Both the position numbers and the translations under genes were made by a program. Shown piece by piece: positions 27,137 through 35,219 of a DNA stretch of 48,975 bases. The DNA comes from Paracoccaceae bacterium (lineage in GTDB: Bacteria > Pseudomonadota > Alphaproteobacteria > Rhodobacterales > Rhodobacteraceae): positions 1 through 48,975 of the forward strand of contig JACVZW010000042.1 of the NCBI GenBank assembly GCA_014654775.1, written 5' to 3'. The notes below the pieces were generated by a model, which made no database searches, was not told the DNA's origin, and saw only the letters and a list, made by a program, of their open reading frames with translations. How positions within the stretch are numbered: the stretch's first letter is position 1; each line of letters begins with the position of its first letter.

Positions 27137-30013
27137 ATGAATACCCAGTCCGAAGCCCAGCTTGAGAATGCCTTGATCCAGCGTCTGAACGATCTGGGCT
27201 GGGCCTCGGTCGCCATTCCCGACAATGCGGCGCTTGAGGCCAATCTGCGTGCGCAGCTTGAGGCGCATAACGGGCTGCAATTCTCGGATGGGGAATTCCG
27301 CACCATCCTGAACCATCTGGGCAAAGGCTCGACTTTTGAGAAGGCCAAGACGTTGCGCGACCGCATGGCGCTGCAACGCGACGATGGCACCACGGCCTAT
27401 GTGCAGTTCTTCAACGGGCGTGAATGGTGCCGCAACCGCTATCAGGTGACACATCAGATCACGCAGGAAGGTCATTACAAGACCCGATATGACGTGACGC
27501 TACTGGTGAACGGGCTGCCGCTGATCCAGATCGAGCTGAAGCGACGCGGGATCGAGTTGAAAGAGGCCTTCAACCAAATCAACCGCTATCACCGTCACAG
27601 CTTTGACGCGGGCAATGCGCTGTTCCAATATGTGCAGCTTTTCGTGATCTCGAACGGGGTAAACACGAAATACTACGCCAACAACCGGCATCAGGATTTC
27701 AAGCAGACGTTCTTCTGGGCGGATGAGGACAACACGCCGATCACGCGGCTGGAGGCCTTTGCCAACGCCTTCCTTGAGAAGTGTTTCGTGTCCAAGATGA
27801 TCGCGAAATACGTGGTCCTTCACGAAAGCGACCAGGTGCTGATGGTGCTGCGGCCCTATCAGTACTACGCCGTCGAACGGATCCTCGACCGGGTGATGAA
27901 GGGGCGCAAGAACGGCTATATTTGGCACACGACCGGTTCGGGCAAAACGCTGACCAGCTTTAAAGCCAGTCAGGTGATCGTCGAGAACCCGAAGGTCGCC
28001 AAGGTCGTGTTTGTCGTGGATAGGGCCGATCTGGATTACCAAACGACGAAGGAATTCAACTATTTCTCGCCCGGCTCGGTCGACGGCACCGACAATACCA
28101 CGGCGCTGGTGGGTCAGATGGCCGATCCCGACACCAAGCTGGTGGTTACGACGATCCAGAAGCTGAACACGGCCATCACCCGCGAACGCCACGCAGCGGC
28201 GATGGAGGCGCTGAAAGATGAGCGGATTGTGTTCGTCTTCGACGAATGCCACCGCAGCCAGTTCGGCGACACCCACAAGAATATCGTGGCGTTTTTCTCC
28301 AAGGCGCAGATGTTCGGTTTCACCGGAACACCGATCCTGAAGGAAAATGCCATTGGCAAGCGCACGACCGCAAACCTGTTCGAGGAATGCCTGCACCGCT
28401 ATGTCATCACTGATGCCATTCGCGACGAAAACGTGCTGCGCTTTTCCGTCGAATACTGGGGCAAGCTGCGCCGTAAGGACGGGACGTTTATTGGGGACGA
28501 AGAGGTCTCCGGTCTCGACTTGAAGGAGTTCTTCGAGAGCGAAAAACGGATCGACGGTGTGGTCGACTGGATCATCGAGAACCACGACCGTAAGACGCAT
28601 AGCTGCGATTTCTCGGCAATCATGTGTGTGGGATCCGTCGATGCGCTGACCAAGACTTACGAGGCGTTTCAGCGCAAGAGGGCTGAGGGCAAGCATGACC
28701 TGAAGGTCGCCACGATCTTCACCTTCGCGGCCAATGAAGAAGACGAAGATGCCAACGGATTGATTGGTGAACCCGATGTCACCGGCGGCCCAGTCAGTGC
28801 GGCCACCCAACACAGTCGCGACAAGCTGGCCGGCTATGTGGCCGACTACAACACGATGTTCGGCACCAACAACAGCGTGAAGGACGGGAAGGCCTTCTAC
28901 GTCTATTTCAAGGCGCTGGCGAAGCGCATGAAATGGCGCGACCGGAAGGATTTCATTGAAGGCCAGGGCATCGACATCCTGCTGGTCGTCAATATGTTCC
29001 TTACCGGGTTTGATGCCAAGACCTGCAACACCCTCTATGTCGACAAGAACCTGCGCTTTCATGGGCTGATTCAGGCCTTTTCCCGAACGAACCGGATCCT
29101 CGGGCAGAAGAAATCGCAGGGGAATATTGTCTGCTTCCGCAACCTCAAGGCCAAGGTGGACGAGGCCATCGCGCTGTTCTCGAACAAGGATGCTGACGAG
29201 ACAATCCTGATCGCGCCCTACCAAGAGTATGTTGACCGCTTCAACGGGGCGGTGATGGAATTACTCAAGATTGCACCGACACCGTCCGCCGTGGACAAGC
29301 TGGTTTCAGAGGACGACATTCTCGCCTTCGTGCGCGCCTTCCGCGAGCTGATCCGCATCCGCAACGTGCTGACCAGTTTCACCGAGTTCAGTAATGACGA
29401 CCTCTCGCTGGACGCACAGCGCTTCGAGGATTTCAAGAGCAAGTATCTGGATATCCATGACCGCATGAAATCGGATCGGGATGACGATCAGAAGGCTTCC
29501 ATTCTCAATGAGGTCGACTTCGAGCTCGAGCTGATCCGGCGCGACAATATCAACGTCGCCTATATCCTGGCTTTGCTGGCCTCCGTCGTCGCGGAGCAAC
29601 AGGACGCCGAGGATGTGCTGGATACTGTGAGCAAGACCAAGACCATTCTCGATCTGCTCGGGTCAGAGCCTCGCCTGCGAAGCAAACGCGAACTGATAGA
29701 AGAATTCATTACTGCCTACCTGCCGACAATGAAAAGCGCCGAACAAACTACTGCAACGTTTGAGGGTTTCTGGGCAGAGAAGCGTGAGGCGGCATTTCAA
29801 AAGATTTGCGCGGAAGAAAAACTGGATCGCGAGGGTTTTGCAAGGTTGCTGGAAGCATATCAGTTTTCTGCCAAGCGCCCGCTGACCGATCAGGTGATTG
29901 CGATCATGATCGAAGTACCAGGCATTCTTCAACGCAAGCCCTCTGCAGAGCGCGTCGTCGCGCGGATGATTGATCTAATTGATACCTTCGATGAAGGAAT
30001 GGGGATGATCTGA
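27137..30013 (+). CDS. hsdR: Type I restriction enzyme subunit R (second system)
   Basis: 958 residues, full length. The N-terminal nuclease domain has the PD-(D/E)XK signature in YDVTLLVNGLPLIQIELKRR. Walker A is TTGSGKT (265-271), the DEAD-like box is DECH (369-372), motif III is GFTGTP, and MFLTGFDAKTCNTLYVDK marks the C-lobe. It cleaves unmodified DNA after ATP-driven translocation, together with the preceding HsdM and HsdS. The gene appears intact, unlike the hsdR of the left island. Confidence 0.96.
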   Translation: MNTQSEAQLENALIQRLNDLGWASVAIPDNAALEANLRAQLEAHNGLQFSDGEFRTILNHLGKGSTFEKAKTLRDRMALQRDDGTTAYVQFFNGREWCRNRYQVTHQITQEGHYKTRYDVTLLVNGLPLIQIELKRRGIELKEAFNQINRYHRHSFDAGNALFQYVQLFVISNGVNTKYYANNRHQDFKQTFFWADEDNTPITRLEAFANAFLEKCFVSKMIAKYVVLHESDQVLMVLRPYQYYAVERILDRVMKGRKNGYIWHTTGSGKTLTSFKASQVIVENPKVAKVVFVVDRADLDYQTTKEFNYFSPGSVDGTDNTTALVGQMADPDTKLVVTTIQKLNTAITRERHAAAMEALKDERIVFVFDECHRSQFGDTHKNIVAFFSKAQMFGFTGTPILKENAIGKRTTANLFEECLHRYVITDAIRDENVLRFSVEYWGKLRRKDGTFIGDEEVSGLDLKEFFESEKRIDGVVDWIIENHDRKTHSCDFSAIMCVGSVDALTKTYEAFQRKRAEGKHDLKVATIFTFAANEEDEDANGLIGEPDVTGGPVSAATQHSRDKLAGYVADYNTMFGTNNSVKDGKAFYVYFKALAKRMKWRDRKDFIEGQGIDILLVVNMFLTGFDAKTCNTLYVDKNLRFHGLIQAFSRTNRILGQKKSQGNIVCFRNLKAKVDEAIALFSNKDADETILIAPYQEYVDRFNGAVMELLKIAPTPSAVDKLVSEDDILAFVRAFRELIRIRNVLTSFTEFSNDDLSLDAQRFEDFKSKYLDIHDRMKSDRDDDQKASILNEVDFELELIRRDNINVAYILALLASVVAEQQDAEDVLDTVSKTKTILDLLGSEPRLRSKRELIEEFITAYLPTMKSAEQTTATFEGFWAEKREAAFQKICAEEKLDREGFARLLEAYQFSAKRPLTDQVIAIMIEVPGILQRKPSAERVVARMIDLIDTFDEGMGMI

Positions 30014-30263
30014 GTGCTGCGCAGACCAAAGAAGATGAGATTGGTAGGAGCGGAAAGCTGTCTGTCGGCGGCCCCGCACGGATGCTGCGGCAATTTCAGC
30101 GAAGCAGACGCGCGTGCGCGCTACAGCGAACGCCCTGTCTTACAGTCATTGAAGGACCGTTGGTGATCTGCCAAGTCAAATTTGAAAATAGCGAACTTCC
30201 CAGTCTTCAGAATAATCTTGGAAGTTGCGGCTCATCACGCTAGGCATTTTTGAGGGAGACATC

Positions 30264-31817
30264 TTGCCGACAGCGAAAACAATCACCATCGCGGAGACGA
30301 TCGACTTGCTCGACGGTCCGCTGAGCAGCTTCTCCGAGGGTTTCCAGGCCGGGCTGTACGCTCTCTGGTTGGGATCGGGCATTTCGCGTGAACGCGTAGT
30401 TGGGCTGGACGGTGTACTGGCCAAGCTGCTCGAGAATCTGCGCCTCCGCATCACGGGAGCCGATTGCGAGCACCATCGCGCCTTCAATAGGATCCTTGGT
30501 TTCGCTGAACTGTCTGCCGACGAAATGGCGCACATCGATCTCAACCAGACGGTTGCGTCCTGGCCGATCCACGCCGTCCTCATCGACCGGCTCTGGGACA
30601 AGTACTCGAAGGTTCTGGGCACCGAGGTTCAGGGCCAACCCTTCGACTACCTTCTTTGGGACGTCCTTGACTTTCCTACGACATTTGCCGCGCAGAAGGC
30701 TGATGCCGAGCACCTGACGATTGCAATGCTGGTTCTCGAAGGCGTGGTGTCGGATCTAGCGACGGCCAACTGGGACGGCCTGCTGGAAGCGGCAATGGTA
30801 GAACTCGGTAGGCCGAACGAGACATTTCGCGTCGCGGTTACCGGTGGCGACCTGCACGGACCGCCAGGAATTGGGACGTTGTACAAGTTCCATGGCTGCG
30901 CGAACCGAGCAATTGAGAACGAAGCAGTGTACCGACCATTGCTCGTAGCGAGGGAGGCAGCCATTACGCATTGGGCGCAGAACCAGCGCTTCACTCAGAT
31001 TCGGGAACAGCTCAGGGCACTCATTGCTCGTTCAAGAACGCTTATGATCGGGCTGTCTGGGCAGGACACAAACATTCAGCAGCTTTTCGGGGCGAATGGT
31101 TGGGTGTGGAATTCCGTCCCAGTGCCAATCGTGTTCGCGGCTCAGGACCTCTCCGATGGCCAAAAATCTATTCTCGAGGGTGCATACCAAGGCGATTATG
31201 AGGCCAACCGCGACCAGATACGAGCGGATGCCACCTTACCTGCCTTTGGAAAACCACTGTTGCTAGGCCTTCTTCTAAGCACGTTGTTCGGTAAGCTTGT
31301 CGCATGCGTCGGCCTTCTGACGTCGCCAGTCGTCGGTGTTGCGGGGAAGCAGACCCTCGTTGAGGGGCTGAAGGCGCTTGAGCGTGCCGCGGCGCGCGCC
31401 GGAAACGCCGACCGCTATGAGTGCGCCCGGACAATCGCCAGGTTGATCGGCAGGGTTTCCGAGCAGTTTCTCGGGGGCCCGGGTAGCGCCGGGCACCGCC
31501 CCTACATGCCGCTGAGTTCGCAGCCAGCGCATTTGATGCAGCACGATCCGGCAATAGGATTCTCCGGCCGGCCAGAAGCCGCTGCCGCACTTGGGCTGAT
31601 TGGACAAGGCCTTGCCGCCGACAGATGGTCCGTCGCGGTCGACGATCCGGAGCAGCCGACGAGCGGGGCACTACGACTCATCGCCCCCGCGGCCGGGGCC
31701 CGCGTGTTTTTCGCCGCCAATGACGAAAACATCAACCAGCTCGTCGCTTCTGGGGCGTTCGATGAGGAAGATTCGGATGTTGTCGTGATCTGCTCGCGCA
31801 AGGTAACGCCCAGGTAA
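30264..31817 (+). CDS. lmuA: SIR2-domain effector, Lamassu LmuA-like
   Basis: 517 residues. A SIR2-like NAD-binding core is visible: YALWLGSGISRER (GSG at 37-39), DLATANWDGLLEAA (NWD at 169-171), LYKFHGCANRA (HG at 210-211) and IGLSGQDTNIQQLF (262-275). Prokaryotic defence SIR2 proteins hydrolyse NAD+ and kill the infected cell. The residues after about 320 are unassigned. TTG 30264 is chosen because GAGGGAG lies just upstream; a TTG at 30225 has no such site. It is followed by a small protein and a Rad50-like ATPase, the Lamassu/ABC-three-component order. Whether it is an NADase rather than a binding domain is inference. Confidence 0.85.
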   Translation: MPTAKTITIAETIDLLDGPLSSFSEGFQAGLYALWLGSGISRERVVGLDGVLAKLLENLRLRITGADCEHHRAFNRILGFAELSADEMAHIDLNQTVASWPIHAVLIDRLWDKYSKVLGTEVQGQPFDYLLWDVLDFPTTFAAQKADAEHLTIAMLVLEGVVSDLATANWDGLLEAAMVELGRPNETFRVAVTGGDLHGPPGIGTLYKFHGCANRAIENEAVYRPLLVAREAAITHWAQNQRFTQIREQLRALIARSRTLMIGLSGQDTNIQQLFGANGWVWNSVPVPIVFAAQDLSDGQKSILEGAYQGDYEANRDQIRADATLPAFGKPLLLGLLLSTLFGKLVACVGLLTSPVVGVAGKQTLVEGLKALERAAARAGNADRYECARTIARLIGRVSEQFLGGPGSAGHRPYMPLSSQPAHLMQHDPAIGFSGRPEAAAALGLIGQGLAADRWSVAVDDPEQPTSGALRLIAPAAGARVFFAANDENINQLVASGAFDEEDSDVVVICSRKVTPR

Positions 31818-31864
31818 CAACGAAGCCCGTTTGCTTCATGGCGGACACGCAAGGCACCTTCGCG

Positions 31865-32070
31865 CTATGTTAGCGTGAGTGACTTGCTCGACGGCTCAGC
31901 CTCGTTTGACGAGGTCCAGATCAGGTTTAACAATGAGGTCGGACTGTGACGAAAGCGGAAACCCGCGATCTCTATGTTGGCCTGGGCGGCGGATGCGAGG
32001 GCTCAGCGTCGATCGACGACGTCCAGATTAGATTCAACTCTGAGGTCGGGTTATGACGACAGCGGAAACC
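31865..32070 (+). repeat. Imperfect 99-bp tandem duplication between lmuA and lmuC
   Basis: Two 99-bp copies, 31865-31963 and 31972-32070, both run from CTATGTT to GCGGAAACC with a period of 107 bp. Each encodes a peptide ending GSAS-x-D-x-VQIRFN-x-EVGL followed by a stop that overlaps the next start codon. Most differences in the shared peptide are synonymous (ATC/ATT, AGG/AGA, TTT/TTC, GGA/GGG, CTG/TTA), so the two copies have diverged under protein-level constraint and are not a recent duplication. Confidence 0.75.
31946..32056 (+). CDS. 36-residue micro-ORF translationally coupled to lmuC
   Basis: A GTG-started ORF reading VTKAETRDLYVGLGGGC then EGSASIDDVQIRFNSEVGL. Its GTG overlaps the stop of an upstream copy (TGA at 31947-31949) and its TGA overlaps the lmuC ATG (32053), giving a chain of 4-bp overlaps. 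It is too short to assign to a family. The C-terminal VQIRFN-x-EVGL is shared with the upstream copy at 31865-31949, which continues lmuA's frame after its TAA. It could be a leader peptide for coupling, a subunit fragment, or the tail of a lost gene. Confidence 0.45.
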   Translation: MTKAETRDLYVGLGGGCEGSASIDDVQIRFNSEVGL

Positions 32071-32640
32071 GTCTTCGAGATTCTGACGCAGGAGGGTGGC
32101 TATCGCTCCCTCGGGAAGCCGATCAAGATCGGTTCCCAATCGTTCGATTTTACTTATGTCCTAGTAGCCGGAGTACGGGCCAACGACCTTGTGATTGTGA
32201 TCGAACTCACGGGTGCGTCAGACGATGCACAAGTAACGCGGTCGGTCCTAGCTTTTACCCGTGCGCTGGATGTGCTGGGTTCGAGGCGATCGGTCACCGC
32301 TGTTCTCACATCAGGTCAGGCGGACACCGACCTTGTGAACTCGATCAGTCGTGTTTGCCGAGTGCTGCCAGTCGGCGCACCGAGCGGACCGATGGCGGAA
32401 GAATTGGTGCGGGACTGGTTGGCCGTACTGCTGCCGCTGAAAAGCCCTCCGCCGGTCGAGCACCTGGCGGACTGGAAGGCCTGCCTCGAGAAGCAGCTTG
32501 AAGATACAAATGACGAAAACATTGTCGGCCGTTTCATTCGGCTGGCCGAAGAGGGCAAGGAGTCCGTGGAAGCGGCGCTGGCCCTTGAGATTTCGACATT
32601 CGCCGACCAGGCGCTCGAGGATGGAGCCGCACAGTCATGA
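32053..32640 (+). CDS. lmuC: Middle component of the SIR2/ATPase defence operon, LmuC-like
   Basis: 195 residues, no recognised motif. The N-terminal half looks beta-rich (FDFTYVLVAGVRANDLVIVIEL) and the C-terminal half helical and acidic (LEKQLEDTNDENIVGRFIRL). Its size, and its place between a SIR2 effector and a Rad50-like ATPase with ATGA overlaps on both sides, match the middle component of ABC-three-component/Lamassu systems. LmuC is thought to link sensor and effector. The assignment rests on context and size, not on direct similarity that I can see. Confidence 0.65.
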   Translation: MTTAETVFEILTQEGGYRSLGKPIKIGSQSFDFTYVLVAGVRANDLVIVIELTGASDDAQVTRSVLAFTRALDVLGSRRSVTAVLTSGQADTDLVNSISRVCRVLPVGAPSGPMAEELVRDWLAVLLPLKSPPPVEHLADWKACLEKQLEDTNDENIVGRFIRLAEEGKESVEAALALEISTFADQALEDGAAQS

Positions 32641-35075
32641 TCCCGCGCTTGAAGTCGCTATCGATCCAAAATTTTCGTACCATACGCGGATCGGTGGTCA
32701 TTCCACTCGATGCGCAGGTGGTGCTGGTTCACGGTACCAACGGCATGGGCAAGACCAGCTTGATGTCGGCCATCGAACTCGGCCTTACTGGCTCCATCTC
32801 TTACCTCGAAGACCAGTCGAAGTACCACGATTTCCTCACCCATATCGACACGGCTGGTGGCTCCATTCAGCTTGCCGTCGAAGGGATGAATGGCCGCTCT
32901 ACCGGGGTTGGCCGGGTCAAGTTCGATCCGGGTTCATTCGACGCGATGCCGGCGCTCAATGCGCCCGATGCCACCTTCTTTTCAGAGCGGTGCTATCTGC
33001 CTCAGGCCGTGCTAGGTCGCCTGTTGGACATCTACGATCAAAAGAAGACCACGAACTCGCGGCTGACAGAGTTTGTGAAGGAATTGCTGCGGCTTGACGC
33101 GCTCGACGCCTTGGTGGACGGTCTCGACCATGCGTTGAACGTTACACGGATCCGCAAGCTTGTGCCGGTCTACAAGCAGCTCGAAGAGGCTCGCGACCTA
33201 ATCGACAAGCAACTCGAGCGCGAACGGTCGAGTGTCGAGTCCGCCCGACAGGCGACAACTCAGCGCATCACCCGCGTCAACGAGCTGCTCGCCGTGTTAG
33301 TCCCCAATGCAGTGCCGGTCGATGTTGGGTTTGATTTGGCTGCGCTGCGTGTCCGGGTCGGAGACCGGGACAAGGACCAAGCCGAACTCGCCATTGTCAC
33401 CCAGCAGAGCTCGGAGGTGAGCTCGTTGCTTAGCCGTTTGGAGCAGACCTCGGCGCGAAGTCCCGACGCCGAGATTGCGGCGCTTGAGCGCGATGCTGCC
33501 GCCATTGGATCGCGGTACGAGACGTGGCTGAACGGTCAGGGAGCGCAGATTACTCAGGCTCTTGACGCCCTCCGAGAGTTTCATTCGGAGCTGTCGCCAC
33601 CTGATGGCTCCAGCATTGAGGATCTGGTCCAGGATGCCCTGAGCTGGTGCATCCACGAGGATGATCGCTGCCAACGGTTGCTGGACCAGCACGGCACCGC
33701 GAGCCAGCAGCTGACGTCGGCGACAACAACAATCCAGAGGGCGACGACCCGCATTGGTGAGATTAACCAAGCGCTCGAAATGGGCGCCAAGGATGCGCGA
33801 ACCTTGGCCGCTGCCCTTGCAGGAATTGCGCCGCATGTCGAACAGGATTTGTGCCCGGTCTGCAACCGCGACTATGCGGAGGTCGACGGTGGCTCCCTCA
33901 CCGCGCACATTGCTGCCACGATAGCGAACCTCACTTCAGAGGCAGGGCGCCTGCAGGCGCTCTCGACAGAGCGTGCGGCGGAGAGCGAGCGGTTGGCGAT
34001 GGCCCGGCGGGATGAGGCGACTGCCGAGCGGCTGGTGCTGCAGCCCGTCGCGCTCGTCAATCTGCGTCATCGCCAGTCTGCGATCGCGTCGATCAGGTCA
34101 AGGCTGGAACCGCTGCGGAGTGACGCAGCTTACGGACAGAGCCTCTTTGCCCACCTCGACATTGCTCGTCGGAATCTTGCGGCTGCGAGACGGGCACAGC
34201 TACAGTCGGAGTCCTTGCTTCCGGAAATCAATGCCGCAGTGGAAGGGGCAACGGGCCAGCCGACGACTAACTTTTCGGGCCTGCGCGAGGCTCTTGAGGC
34301 GGCCATCGTAGCACTTTCGGTCCGTCTCAGAACCGTTCAAGCGGCTCTTTCGTCGCGGATCGCCGTCGAGACCGAACTCGAGCAGTATGCCCGCGAGGCT
34401 CAGATGCTTTCAGACCGCGTGGCTCGAACTGCCGAACTAGAAACGCGCCTTGCGACGATGAAAGGGGCCTTTTCGTCGATTGGTGAGGTCCGCGAGCAGG
34501 CGAAGACCATCGCGACAGCGGCGACCCAGGTCCGTTCCGAAATCGTCCGTGATGTCTTCAGCGGGTCGCTCAACAAGGTCTGGCGCGACCTGTTCGTACG
34601 GCTTGCTCCGAACGAGCAGTTTGTTCCGCAGTTCCGGCTCCCCAATCGAGCGGATGGAAAGGTGGAGGCGGTGCTCGAAACCTTCCATCGGTCGGGACAG
34701 GCCTCCGGCCCCCCAGGAGCCATGCTCAGCCAAGGCAACCTGAACACTGCGGCTCTGACCCTATTCCTCGCGTTGAACCTGTCGGTGCCGTCGCAGCTGC
34801 CATGGCTGGTGCTCGATGACCCCGTGCAGTCGATGGATGACGTTCACATCGCCCAGTTCGCCGCCTTATTGCGAACTTTCTCCAAGCGCCTTGGCAAACA
34901 GGTGGTGATCGCGGTGCATGAGCGTGCTCTGTTTGAGTACCTGACGCTTGAGTTGAGCCCGGCCTTTGCTGGTGACAGCCTGATCACTGTAGAGATCAGC
35001 CGAAATTTCGCGGGGGACGCGGTGGCGCAGCCACACTTCTATGTATTTGAGGAGGACAAAGCCGTTGCTGCCTAA
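32637..35075 (+). CDS. lmuB: SMC/Rad50-like ATPase, LmuB-like
   Basis: 812 residues in split-ABC layout. The N-terminus has FRTIRGSVVIPL and Walker A GTNGMGKT (33-40). Long coiled-coil regions flank a central zinc-hook CPVC (406-409, in DLCPVCNRDY). The C-terminus has an ABC-signature-like SQGNLNTAALTLFLAL and Walker B LVLDDPVQSMDD (Asp727-728), followed by the His-loop VIAVHER. This is Rad50 architecture at reduced length, as in Lamassu LmuB, which senses foreign or abnormal DNA ends. Its ATG overlaps lmuC by 4 bp. A heptanucleotide tandem repeat begins at its stop codon. Confidence 0.92.
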   Translation: MIPRLKSLSIQNFRTIRGSVVIPLDAQVVLVHGTNGMGKTSLMSAIELGLTGSISYLEDQSKYHDFLTHIDTAGGSIQLAVEGMNGRSTGVGRVKFDPGSFDAMPALNAPDATFFSERCYLPQAVLGRLLDIYDQKKTTNSRLTEFVKELLRLDALDALVDGLDHALNVTRIRKLVPVYKQLEEARDLIDKQLERERSSVESARQATTQRITRVNELLAVLVPNAVPVDVGFDLAALRVRVGDRDKDQAELAIVTQQSSEVSSLLSRLEQTSARSPDAEIAALERDAAAIGSRYETWLNGQGAQITQALDALREFHSELSPPDGSSIEDLVQDALSWCIHEDDRCQRLLDQHGTASQQLTSATTTIQRATTRIGEINQALEMGAKDARTLAAALAGIAPHVEQDLCPVCNRDYAEVDGGSLTAHIAATIANLTSEAGRLQALSTERAAESERLAMARRDEATAERLVLQPVALVNLRHRQSAIASIRSRLEPLRSDAAYGQSLFAHLDIARRNLAAARRAQLQSESLLPEINAAVEGATGQPTTNFSGLREALEAAIVALSVRLRTVQAALSSRIAVETELEQYAREAQMLSDRVARTAELETRLATMKGAFSSIGEVREQAKTIATAATQVRSEIVRDVFSGSLNKVWRDLFVRLAPNEQFVPQFRLPNRADGKVEAVLETFHRSGQASGPPGAMLSQGNLNTAALTLFLALNLSVPSQLPWLVLDDPVQSMDDVHIAQFAALLRTFSKRLGKQVVIAVHERALFEYLTLELSPAFAGDSLITVEISRNFAGDAVAQPHFYVFEEDKAVAA

Positions 35076-35105
35076 AGCCGAAAGCCGAAAGCCGAAAGCC
35101 GAAAG
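35074..35105 (+). repeat. Heptanucleotide tandem repeat at the lmuB stop
   Basis: AAAGCCG is repeated four times plus a partial AAAG, starting within the lmuB TAA. Simple 7-bp arrays vary in copy number by slippage. Because it starts at the stop codon it would not change the LmuB protein unless the stop is lost. It lies in the 144-bp gap between the convergent lmuB and Fic genes. Confidence 0.75.
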
Positions 35106-35219
35106 TGATAACGACCGCGCCCAAGTAATCAAGCGTGTCCGACGCCACCCCGCCGGGCGGCATTTGCGCCCGTCGTGCGTCCGCTTAGGGCCGGATGGGC
35201 CGCTGACTGTTCCAGTCTA

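Noticed and set aside
27500-29224. 574-codon minus-strand open frame under hsdR
   Set aside because: It is antisense to an HsdR with complete helicase motifs. The predicted protein has no recognisable domain.
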